DNA of 64,000 nucleotides from Mixophyes australis (taxonomy: Eukaryota; Chordata; Amphibia; Anura; Limnodynastidae): contig JAVHZZ010000011.1 of NCBI GenBank assembly GCA_036250195.1, positions 53,258,811-53,322,810 on the forward strand, read 5' to 3'. The notes under the pieces are model-generated. The model did not search any database and was not told the DNA's origin. It saw nothing but the letters and a program-made list of their open reading frames with translations. Shown piece by piece: positions 55,135 to 64,000 of this stretch. The stretch's first letter is position 1. Each line of letters opens with the position of its first letter. Position numbers and translations under genes: made by a program.

Positions 55135-55791
55135 TCAGGTGCCATCCCCGCACTTCTCCTGGGTGCCGTGGAACCTGTCTGCTCTCTTACATGTGTCCTG
55201 TTGCCTAGCAACGGGATGCTCCTTCCAGCCTTCGGCTTCTCCTCAGTGCACGCAGGCACACTTCAGCCGCGTTCCGTTGCTAGGCAACGGGACGCTCTCT
55301 CCGGGCTCTATCGGCGGTCAGATGTGGTCTGACCACCGAAACTCCTCTCCTCCTATCTGGGGCCATTTTCTGGTATATTAGGAACCCACCTCCACTGGCT
55401 CATTGTCAGAGTATTGGTTCACCAGTCTCCAGCGTTCCAGTGTTCTTCTCCCTGTTCCTGTTTATTGCTATTGGATTCTGACCTTCTACTTGTTCTTTGA
55501 CAACCTTTTGTCCTTGTCATTTGGTACCTTTTTGTTCGCTAGTTCCTGACCTCGGCTTTTCTGACCATTCTACTGGATTCTCCTCTGTACTTCGCCTCGG
55601 CCATCCTGTGTACACTCCATTGCACTAATGACTGCCTGGGAGATCCACGACCTGCGCACCTCACGCAGCCAAGCCCATACCTCCTTTGGGGGGTTCCCTG
55701 ATGGAAACTGAGGGTGCGTTAGACTCTGCGCCTCTCAGACTAGTTGCGCTAATACCAGTCAGTGGCTATCTTCGTACTACAAACGTGACAG
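55135..55791 (-). mobile_element. Solo LTR-like insertion between hAT copies
   Basis: A GC-rich block unlike the hAT flanks. Its right edge is ACAAACGTGACAG, the mirror of the TGTCAC start of the gypsy LTRs, so it is likely a minus-strand LTR. CTAGTA lies on both sides (55129-55134 and 55792-55797), but this places the ends at TCAGG and CAG, not at TG and CA, so the duplication may be fortuitous. It contains two CTAGCAACGGGA-type phrases (TTGCCTAGCAACGGGATGCT and TTGCTAGGCAACGGGACGCT). Confidence 0.55.
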
Positions 55792-55797
55792 CTAGTA

Positions 55798-57830
55798 GTT
55801 AACAACAATTTACTGTTAAACAATCCTTTGCAAGAGGAAGCAAGAATGAAATTTGTCACCCAATCGCAAAGCCTATCACAGACGCCATGGCAACTATTCT
55901 AATATTCTAGTATTAGATCTGCGTCCATTATCCACACTTATTGCATTCGGTTTTAGACAGCTAATTGAGGTCCTGTGTCCCCATAACCAAATTCCATCAC
56001 TACACAATTTTACTAGGAAAGCAATTCCTTACCTCTACCAGAAGTTTCCAGAAAATTGAATTATTGGGCTGCAAAATGCCATTCTACCCACTCTACACTT
56101 AATCACAGATATGTGGACAAGCAGTACTGGCAAACTAAAGATTATATGACTGTGATAGCCCACTGGGTTGGTGAATTGCCTTCAGCAGCAGGAACAGCAG
56201 CAGCATGTACCCAACAATGCCAGATTATTCCGAGGCAAGCTACTCTGTGTAGGAACGGCTTCACTACGAGGCATATAGATGGCAACCTGTTTGAAAAACT
56301 AAGGGATGTCATTGCAACATGGCTTATCCCGTTTGGACTCTCCTGAGGATATGTCATTTATGATAACACCACCAATATTGTGAGAGCATTACAGCTGGGT
56401 GAAATCCATGACATTCCCTGTTTTGTTCACACAATCAATTTGGTCATACAGAGGTTTTAGAAAAATGACAGGGACGTGCAGGAGATGCTGTCTGTGGCCC
56501 GACAAATTTTGGGACATTGTCTGCATTCTGCAACAGCATGTAGGAGATTGCAGCAGCTATAATAACAATTTATTTTGCCCTGCCACCAACTGAAGCAAGA
56601 GGTGGTAACAAGGTGGAACTCCACACTTTATATGCTAGAGAGGATGGAGGAACAGCGAAAAGCCATCCACGCTTAATCCACAAGCCATGACTTTAAGAAA
56701 GGAGGAGGAATGTATTTTAGTTCAGAGCAGTGAAGAATACTTTCCGTGTTGTGCAAGGTGCTGAAATGATTTGAAGTAGTCACCTCTGAAATGAGTTCAG
56801 ACACTGCTAGCTTGAGCAAACTGATTTTCTTAATTAGACTTTTGGAAAAGCACCTTGAAACATTGAAGGAGGAGATGAAACAAAGACTTGTAGATGAAGT
56901 AATTTAATCTCTTCTCCAGGTACAAAGAGTTATCAACTTCTGGAAATAGAATCACTACATTTTGGCGACTATGCTTGATCCTAGGTTTAAGAGCTATGTC
57001 TTCTCCTTATTTCCAACTGTCCCAGATCAAAACGAGATGCACTGAGCTTCTGGTGAACAAGTTGACATATGAAATAGTACCTGACACAACGGTGTCCCCT
57101 CCTACAGTTTCTCAGGCTACTGCTGCTAGGAAAAAAATAAACTTTTCTAAGAGACCCAAGGATGACGCAGATGATTCAGCAGAACATTTTGATATCTTGT
57201 CTGGTCAAGAAGAACTGCCCAAAATCATGGGACCTCTTTCATAACGCCAACTGATCCTACTATCAATATCAAAAGATTGGTGGAGGATTATTTTAACAAC
57301 AGCATAGAAATAGACATGCCAGTCAGTACCTTTACATGCTGGGAGAAAAAAAAGGCAATTTGGAGACCCATAAACAAACTCGCTTTGCAATATCTAAGCT
57401 GCTCACCCTCCAGTATGTACTCGGAAAGAGTTTTCAGCACAACTGAGAACCATGTCAGTGATTGGCGTAGGAGGCTACTTCCTAAAAATGAGGGAAAGAT
57501 GATGTTCATGAAAATGAATTACAACTTCCACGAGGAAGGCCTTTACTGCATTTACATCAAAGTACAGAGATATCTGTAATGGTGGATCCCAGCGTAGATT
57601 AATTAGTATTGTGTGAGGATGATGTACACACTAATGAGGGTGAGGATAACGACAGTGTAGATTGTAGGTGCTGGGATCTAGCTGAGAGAAGGAAGCTAGC
57701 TGATGCTGAAATGCTTATTAATATTTGGATAGAATGGCATGTTGGCAATGTTTTGTTTTTCTACAGTGAAGTTTCACCTTTATTAAAAATGTGTTTTTTT
57801 CTTTAAAAAGGTGAAAGCTTTTTTTTTACG
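55798..57830 (+). pseudogene. hAT transposase copy C (plus), most complete
   Basis: Plus-strand frames in order: LDLRPLSTLIAFGFRQLIEV and CPHNQIPSLHNFTRKAIPYL (55853-56059); then, with a stop, the DLSAHIT-equivalent region; NLFEKLRDVIATWLIPFGLS (56280-56345); TGTCRRCCLWPDKFWDI (56465-56520); a YDRIERMLEQRKAI-like stretch (56640); NKLTYEIVPDTTVSPPTVSQ with ATAARKKINFSKR (57050-57150); and the hAT dimerisation domain LALQYLSCSPSSMYSERVFS with RRRLLPKNEGKMMFMKMNY (57277-57579), followed by an acidic tail (57609 on). At least six stops or shifts. The N-terminal zinc finger is missing, being replaced by the LTR-like insertion on its left. Confidence 0.85.
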
Positions 57831-57899
57831 TTTTTGTTTTTGACATTTATGTCACAGTGACTTTTGTAATGGTGGTTTCCTGTGGGGATAAATAAATGT

Positions 57900-58170
57900 T
57901 GTTTTAGCATGATCTACACACTGATGAGGGGGGGGCATGAGGCTGAAGATGATGACAACAACATCTTGCTACTGTAGAGTTCATTGACAGCACTGTTACC
58001 TTAGCTGTCATAAGCCCATTGGTAGCTTGTTTTGTTGGGGTCCAAATAAACCAAGCACTTCAGCCACAAAAGTGGCACTCTTGGTCGTTGATCCACTATA
58101 AGGGTGGGTTGGATGGTCCCAAGGACAATTCCATCTTGCACCACTTTTCCTTTCAGCTACCACTGTATGC
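57900..58170 (+). mobile_element. hAT 3' tail module
   Basis: ATGATCTACACACTGATGAG repeats the acidic-tail coding at 57620, so a duplicate tail starts here. It continues CAAGCACTTCAGCCACAAAA, GTGGCACTCTTGGTCG and CCAAGGACAATTCCATCTTG, the module present in six places in the window. Confidence 0.65.
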
Positions 58171-58188
58171 CAATGTTACCTACATGTG

Positions 58189-58620
58189 CTATAAGTGCTG
58201 AAGCTTGTGTTCAATCATCCTTTCAATTGCTTGATTCTCGTATGTGTGACTACATACTTTATTTTTCACTGGGTTTACTATCTCCAAATGTTTTATAGGA
58301 GTGCTCTGGGTGATGGTGATCTCCACGTCTTCATCGTCCAAATTTCCATCTGCAGGGGCAGGTGACACATCCATTTGTTTTCTCAGGTCTCTCAGCTGTT
58401 CTTTAAACTGTATATATTTATCATCCTGCCTCAGGGAGTCCTCTGTATTATTCATTTGAAGCGCGGTGTATCTCTCGTGTACAAGCTCTCTTAAATCCAG
58501 GATCCCATCAGGTGAGTCATCGTTAATTTAAGTACGGTCTCCTCAACTGCATCTATATATTCGTGAGTGCTATACATGAGTCTGACATTTCAGTTTCTGA
58601 CAATGTCATTTTAGAGCAGT
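58189..58620 (-). pseudogene. NSMCE2 processed pseudogene (SMC5/6 SUMO ligase)
   Basis: Minus-strand, intron-less copy of part of NSMCE2, the SUMO E3 ligase subunit of the SMC5/6 DNA-repair complex. The clear frame 58189-58455 reads DDKYIQFKEQLRDLRKQ, an acidic DDEDVEITITQS segment and NPVKNKVCSHTYENQAIERM, which follow the order of the family's coiled coil, acidic linker and SP-RING entry. Upstream, in other frames to about 58620, YIDAVEETV-like and ILDLRELVHERYTALQ sequences continue it, so frameshifts are present. The C-P-I-T cysteine of the SP-RING is lost and the frame stops after EHKLQHL, before the last zinc ligands. Absence of introns across several family exons argues for retroposition. 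No poly-A tract was found. Confidence 0.75.
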
Positions 58621-59144
58621 CTGCCTTCCCAAATATCTCAACCACTTATAAATGTGAGGATGAGTAGTAATAATGAAAGAAATTAAAATTGAGGGTGCTA
58701 CTTTAGAGTTTTTAAATGTGGAAAAACTCAGGAATGTCATAGCAAAAAAGCTCACCTTCTCAATCTTCTAAAGATTGCTCATTGTCAATAACAGAGCAAA
58801 CATTCTGTTTGTATTATGACTGGGTGAACAACACATACTATGCTTTTTACACACAATAAACTTAGTGGTGCAGAAAATACACTTTACATTTAAGTTTCAC
58901 ATTCTTTTATTCAATTCAATTCACATTCTTTTATTATTCAAATAAAAACCTTTACAGATTTATTGCACAATATTAAACCTACATTATTAATATGTATGGT
59001 TCAGGTCAGAAGAAATGTATTTTATTTGGTCTTATATTAATCCACATGTCACCAGCAGGAATCTGGTATCATCATAAGTGATAGCACATTGCGATTGCAA
59101 GTTATGATTAGTATAAGACTTATATTCAAAAATACTCTTATAAT
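58621..59144. other. Unassigned stretch
   Basis: No recognised gene. TTCACATTCTTTTATT is duplicated at 58896 and 58921. Confidence 0.35.
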
Positions 59145-59149
59145 GGGTT

Positions 59150-59909
59150 TGTTACGATTCAGGTACCTTAGTCAGTATTTTCGCAGGCTTACCTAACCTA
59201 ACGGCCTTCTGGTCTTCACCAAGAACCATCGCAAGGTAGGATGGATTTTGCTGCCGAAGAACCGCAGGTCGCGGCCCCCAGGTTAGCCTACTGACGTAAG
59301 GGAAAAGGCTCTAAGTGATGGATAGACAGCAGGAAATATGACAAGGTGATGCAAATAAAGGCACTAACCGTGAATTCCAGAGTCTGAAGGTCTGAAGCGG
59401 AAGCCGGCTTGGTGCACGCGATCTGTAGTATGCCTTAACAGGAGATGAGTAAAGAGTAGTAGAAACACAGCCGGGTCGGTACACAGGAGATCGTCAGATA
59501 TACGATGCCAGAGGGAAATCCAGAGAGTAGCCAAGAACACAGCCGAGTCGGTACACGGGGGGTCAGTCCAATACACTGTGTCAGGGATTAGCCAAAGAAT
59601 AGTCAGGATGCAGCCAGGTCGGTACACAGGAGTCTGAAGAAATATAGGAGCACACAGGGAGCAGGATCACAGGAGTCAGGTACACAGGGAGAGATAGCCA
59701 GGAACAGGAAACACATTGCTCTGACACAGATAGCGTGTCAGAGCAGGGAATATGTAGTTTTTGAATTCCCCACCCAGCAGTCACATGACCACTGCTGCGA
59801 GAACCCGGAAGTACAGTGGCGTGATCAGAGGGAGCGCTAACCGCCGGAGGGGACAAGCTGCCAGACATCCGACAGCGCAGCGGAGCGGGGAACAGGTAAG
59901 ATCCTTACA
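59150..59909 (-). mobile_element. Solo LTR with perfect GGGTT duplications
   Basis: The 760-bp block starts TGTTACGATTCAGG and ends GATCCTTACA. It is flanked by GGGTT at 59145-59149 and 59910-59914, a perfect 5-bp duplication. Internal phrases with CAGCCGGGTCGGTACACAGG recur three times (near 59470, 59540, 59608). The orientation is assumed minus by resemblance to other GTTACG LTRs and is uncertain. No coding. Confidence 0.85.
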
Positions 59910-59914
59910 GGGTT

Positions 59915-60240
59915 AGTTTAAACCATATTTTTGCTGATCTATGACCTGCATTGTTCTGGACTTAAACCCTGAACCAATGAAGAATGATCTTAGATATATA
60001 TTTGTGTACATTGTGACATCACCACTGTTTTTTTAATCTCAAACTGTATAAAAATCCACTGGACAGTATTAATCACTCTCTCACCTCACAATCTTCAGGA
60101 TTGATGAGCTATTTACTGTATCCAGTGTGCAAGCGTATGTATCGGTTATACTTTGTTATATTTTGCTATTAAATCTCTTGTGCGTTGGAACCACATTGAT
60201 TGCATCGGACAACCTTTACTGGTAACCATATGTACGGACA
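59915..60240 (+). other. Possible LTR remainder around the solo LTR
   Basis: AAACTGTATAAAAATCCACT gives a TATA box and CTATTAAATCTCTTGTGCG, about 120 bp downstream, could be a polyadenylation region. These would suit an older LTR into which the solo LTR jumped. No second copy is present to test this. Confidence 0.3.
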
Positions 60241-60339
60241 TTACAAATGAGAGGTCGATGCATTAGATGGTTCCGTGGGCCATAAAATTTCCAGGCATTT
60301 TCGACATTAAGCATTCGCATGTAGAACACTGTAGGGAAA

Positions 60340-61330
60340 AAAAAATAATATTTGCCATGCCCCCAACTGAAGCAAGAAACAATGTGGAAAAGCAACACTT
60401 TATATGCTTCAGAGACAAGAGGAACAGCAACAAGCCATCAAGACCTACAAATCAAGCCATGAGATAGGGGGAAGGGAGATATGTTATCTTACGGCAGCAC
60501 ATAGGAGAATCCTTTCTGTTTTATGCAAGCTACTCAAAGTATTTTAAATTAAGTACGATCAGACACTGCCAGCCTGAGTCAAATCATACCCCTAAACAAA
60601 CTACTGGAAAAGCAGATGGAGAAGCTGAAGGATAAGAAAAAAATAGCAAATCTGCAAAGTATGTTGGCCTTGTAGATCAAGTCATTTATTCACTTCACCA
60701 GGAAGGGTTTGAAACATATTGAAATTGGATTAATATGTTTTGGCAACCATGCTTGATCCTAGGTTTATTTCATATGTAATGTCATTCTTTCTCACTAGCA
60801 CAAATATTCACAGAAGCAAACTGCTACTTGTGACCAAGCTGTCAGCTCAAGTCGCACATGACATGTGCCCTGATTAACCTTTTCCTACAAATTTTAACAA
60901 ATGCTTCTGCCAGAAAGAATCGTGCATTTTCTTTTTTACCCATCAAAAAATAAAACATACCTTTTCTAAGAGTTACACTGATGATGAGTCAACATATACA
61001 CCAATGTGAAAGGTTATTATGAAATCTGGTCAGGCTTAAAAGAAATGCACAAATATAGTGACACCTCTACTACATCTCAATATGATACACCTTGTATTAG
61101 TAGAATGGTGGAGGATTACTTAATGATACAATACAAATTGTGTGAGTAATGTCATTCTTGCAGTCAATTGCAAACAGAATCTGTAACACAAGATTCCAAT
61201 GAGGATGAACTAATATTGTGTGATGATTATTTTGACATAAGTGATGAGGATTATGATGAGGGTGATAACATTGTCAAGATAGAGGAAGATGACCAATGTT
61301 AACCAAATGCCCATTAGTAATTTGTTAAAA
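60340..61330 (+). pseudogene. hAT transposase copy D (plus), heavily decayed
   Basis: Sequence equivalents of copy C appear in order: ACTGAAGCAAGAAACAATG at 60366, AATCAAGCCATGAGATAGG at 60449, TGTTTTATGCAAGCTACTCA at 60518, ACTACTGGAAAAGCAGATGG at 60600, TGGCAACCATGCTTGATCC at 60738, and CTTTTCTAAGAG at 60961. A coding-like acidic tail ends near 61290 (DEGDNIVKIEEDDQC). No frame is longer than a few dozen codons. The dimerisation domain is missing between about 61130 and 61180. Confidence 0.72.
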
Positions 61331-61560
61331 TGCTTATCTATTCTCCAGTTCATCAACCAACAACCAAAATGTTCTCTTTTGTGGGTGCCCAAACAAATCA
61401 AGCATTTCAGCCACAAAAGTGGCATTCCCTGTCGCTGAATTGCTTGGTTTGTTAAACTATGTGCATGTTCCTTTTAACATATGGGTGGGTCCTAGCACCA
61501 TTTAACATTATGGCCTCAGTCTACCATCTTGTGTAAAATGTTAAGCTGCCAATAGCTAGA
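61290..61560 (+). mobile_element. hAT 3' tail module
   Basis: CAACAACCAAAATGTTCTC, AATCAAGCATTTCAGCCACA, AACTATGTGCATGTTCC and ACCATCTTGTGTAAAATGTT follow directly from copy D, as expected for its 3' untranslated region. Confidence 0.7.
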
Positions 61561-61569
61561 CATTGATTT

Positions 61570-61965
61570 TATCAAAAAGTCAGACAGTATTATTAGCTCA
61601 GCAATTCACATGGTAGACATTATTATTAGATCAACAGTTCACTGTAGATAGTATTATATGGTTAGTGTTAGGGTTAGGGATAGGGTTAGGCATATTATTG
61701 TCAACCTAAAAATACTGACTACATTTGACTTGTCAACCTAATAACACTGTCTACATTTGAATGGCCGGCCTAAAAGTACTGTCTACATTCAAATTATCAA
61801 CCTAATAAAACCGCTGATGTTATTATTGACGACTTTCCATCCCTCTCTATATTATTGTGTCGCCCATATAAATGTCAATCGTGTAACTGTTGCATATGTA
61901 TCACACTCAGCAAGAGGTAGTCACAAAGTGGAATTCCACACTTTATATGCTTCAGCGATTTTCTT
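61570..61965. repeat. GTCGACA-type repeat with TTAGGG block, plus hAT scrap
   Basis: GACAGTATTATTAG and similar units surround GTTAGGGTTAGGGATAGGGT (61665-61690). From 61905 AGCAAGAGGTAGTCACAAAG and TGGAATTCCACACTTTATAT match the hAT core also seen at 28260 and 56590. The first part is the reverse-strand partner of 23261-23600. Confidence 0.65.
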
Positions 61966-62458
61966 AAACCATTTCAGTTGTGGGGTGGCAGTTGTGAAGA
62001 TTATCATAAGATGGACTGTAAAATTGCCTATGACCTTAGAGGCAAGACAGGGGAGGGAAGGGAATCGTACTGTAGCTTGAGAGCCACTTGTATTTGAATT
62101 TGGTCAGTACTATGCTCAAGTTCTGTGTTATTTTTTAAAACGTAAGTTGCGTGCAGGTTCCGTACAGACATGAATCAAGCCCATAGTGTTTAAACAGCCC
62201 AGCCTGTATAGCTTGATGCTGTTTGCCACTAGCAGAGGGACATCTTTTTAGTTTTTGGTCCCTTATTTTAGTGTCAAACAGCCCCGGTTACACAGCGTAT
62301 TTACTCAATGTAGTACGGGGACACTTTTTTTCCTATTTTTTGTTTCTTAAATTGGCAACTGCCCAGTATGTCAGATGTCATTTCATAAGGCACTAAATAT
62401 ATCAAATCCACAAAATTTCACATCCAGGTTTTAATATGCGGTTTAGCCTAAAACACAT
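61966..62458. other. Unassigned stretch
   Basis: No recognised feature. Confidence 0.3.
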
Positions 62459-62634
62459 GGGGTAAATGTATCAACCTGAGAGTTTTCCAGCGGGTTTGAA
62501 AAACCAATCAGATTCTAGCTATAATTTGTTTAGTGCACTCTACAAAATGAAAGCTAGAATCTGATTGGTTGCTATAGGCAACATCTCCACTTTTCAAACC
62601 CGCCGGAAAACTCTCAGCTTGATACATTTACCCC
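62459..62634. mobile_element. Palindromic MITE, copy 2
   Basis: Begins GGGGTAAATGTATCAA and ends TTGATACATTTACCCC. The right arm has ATTGGTTGCTATAGGCAACA and TCTCCACTTTTCAAACCCGC; the left arm has lost the TGTTGCCTATAGCAA segment. Same family as 10149-10314. Confidence 0.9.
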
Positions 62635-63489
62635 ATGCACTTGAGGGGATTTCAAACTGCCACAACTCGAATGAGGTTTGAGATATAAGTTTTCAAGCTG
62701 GCTGCTCGGGACATTGCTTCCGGAGATTCTACATCTATCTACACATTTGTTTGAAGGAGACTGGGGGACCCCAACTTTCTAGAACCCAGCTAGACGACAA
62801 CAAAGCTGCAAGAACAAGCAAGACAGGTAGTCACAGCTGTAAGAACAGGTCCCAACATTCAAGAATTCATGCAAGAATCCAGTACCAGGATGTGAAAGCT
62901 GTAATAGCAGGATCAGAAGGGCACTGACGGTGGTCACAGATTCATCAGAGCAAACTGCCGGAGGATCCAAGATACAGCCTACAACACCCAGAATCCCCTG
63001 ATTGCATTCTGTTGGCTGGATTTTGACACAACAATCAGCGCTCACCATCAGGCGGCCAGCCTTTCTCCAGGAACACAGTGGTTATCATCAGATGCATTAC
63101 GGATTTAATACATAAACTGCAGTTCTTGGGAGGGCGGATACCATCAAACAGAGTAATACTTTTTGTTCAGAATTGAGCCTACAATGGTATTTATGCTTTA
63201 TAAACTATATTGATTAGAGTCAAGTCTACCTGAGAGCTGGAGAGACATTAGTGCATTTATCGTTGTGGAACACCATATATTAATTCTACGCGCTAAAGTA
63301 CTGTTTTAAGTGTGTATGTAGATGTGTTTTGTTACATGTACCGTCACTGAGCGCTGCAGAAACTATTTGCAAGCCTTGCAACTGTAGGTTCATAAATCCT
63401 GTGGATTTGATCTGAAAAATGCATTAGAGCTCATATCTTCATTACCATTGTTATACTCAATATATTTGCTTTTGCTCTCCTTTATGCTA
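62635..63489. other. Unassigned stretch
   Basis: The minus frame 62779-63048 overlaps no known family. No repeats noted. Confidence 0.3.
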
Positions 63490-63734
63490 CAGTGGCGCAT
63501 GCAGGTGGGGGTTTCTGGGTCTCCAGAAACCCCTCCCCTTCGCTAACAAAGTGCTCCTACATACGGCACTGTACTATACAGCAGCCACGGCGATGTCAAA
63601 CAAGCGTCCGCTGCGGTGCTGTATTGTATACAGCACAACCGCAGACGCTTCTTTGACAGCACCGCGGCTGCTGTATAGTACAGTGCTGCCGGTGGGGGGG
63701 GGGAGCTCCCCTAACAATCCTGCGTGCGCCCCTG
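63490..63734. mobile_element. Foldback MITE with TGCTA duplications
   Basis: The ends CAGTGGCGCATGCAGG and CCTGCGTGCGCCCCTG are inverted repeats with few mismatches. TGCTA is present directly outside both ends (63485-63489 and 63735-63739). Inside, arms of about 55 bp pair (CTGTACTATACAGCAGCC with GGCTGCTGTATAGTACAG) around a TATTGTATA centre, with a G7-9 tract near 63693. Confidence 0.88.
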
Positions 63735-64000
63735 TGCTACTCCAGTACATCACACATAATGTGTTTCATCAAATTATTTAATTACAGACAGAAATAATTT
63801 TAATCATATTGCATTATTAGACATAAATATCACTAGGTACTTTGTTCTAAAAACATATTGCAGATATAGATTGAAAATGTTCTTATGTTCTACCACTGTA
63901 TTATAGAAACCACAGTATAATTTAGGATTGTGTGTTCCTTTAAATATGTGAATGACAGATTATTCTGTCACCGGTATGTTTCATTTTCTCAGCAATTTTG
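63735..64000. other. Unassigned AT-rich end of window
   Basis: No recognised feature. Confidence 0.3.

Noticed and set aside
55129..55797. CTAGTA on both sides as a certain 6-bp target duplication of the solo LTR
   Set aside because: It would force the element ends to TCAGG and CAG and not TG/CA; a chance match cannot be excluded.

Overview
This window is vertebrate nuclear DNA, most probably from an anuran amphibian with a large, repeat-rich genome. The evidence is the mixture of repeats: chromodomain Ty3/gypsy elements, a hAT family with TAGAGATG termini, L2/CR1-like LINEs with GATGATGAT tails, tRNA-headed SINEs, Penelope-like elements, Tc1-like DNA transposons and palindromic MITEs. I found no intact host gene, no intact tRNA or rRNA gene and no CRISPR array. 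The only sequence of host-gene origin I recognise is an intron-less, broken copy of NSMCE2 (58189-58620, minus). Nearly all open frames belong to transposons or are by-products of tandem repeats.

Layout. 1-4104 is a G-rich minisatellite with 24-bp and 16-bp units and a higher-order period near 1.1 kb; it is cut by the left edge of the window. 4105-13236 holds ancient debris: a 411-bp direct repeat, a 5'-truncated hAT element (6605-8461), a Tx1/L1-like LINE tail, a palindromic MITE, a possible LTR with leader (10703-11780) and a minus-strand hAT remnant (11785-12960). The best preserved element is a 7.3-kb chromodomain gypsy retrotransposon on the minus strand (13956-21233). It has two long LTRs and a CCCCT target duplication, and it split a CR1-like LINE. 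Its leader contains an 11-nt sequence exactly complementary to the predicted first 11 nt of its own transcript, which starts 31 nt after a TATA box; this is the arrangement used for self-primed reverse transcription.

21234-32360 carries hAT pieces, an L2-like LINE with frameshifts, a deleted Tc1-like transposon, a MITE inside a MITE inside a hAT remnant, an LTR split by an L2-type insertion with a 9-bp target duplication, and Penelope-like fragments between TA arrays. Two hammerhead-ribozyme-like motifs occur, at 29611-29637 and 37617-37652. 32361-41030 is mostly unassigned AT-rich sequence with an L2 tail, a solo LTR and a degenerate 30-bp tandem repeat. 41035-46790 contains a second gypsy lineage fragment and then an LTR plus gag-like stretch. 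That LTR was opened by a composite insertion with a 15-bp target duplication. SINE heads follow.

46800-64000 contains a 25-27-bp minisatellite attached to a hAT tail, a second chromodomain gypsy that lost gag, protease and reverse transcriptase, a cluster of inverted hAT copies (52990-58170), the NSMCE2 pseudogene, solo LTRs (one with perfect GGGTT duplications), a further decayed hAT copy and foldback MITEs. The elements do not cooperate as a pathway. The window records successive nested insertions, and most machinery (hAT transposase, gypsy pol, L2 reverse transcriptase, Tc1 transposase) is broken in ways that can be read directly.
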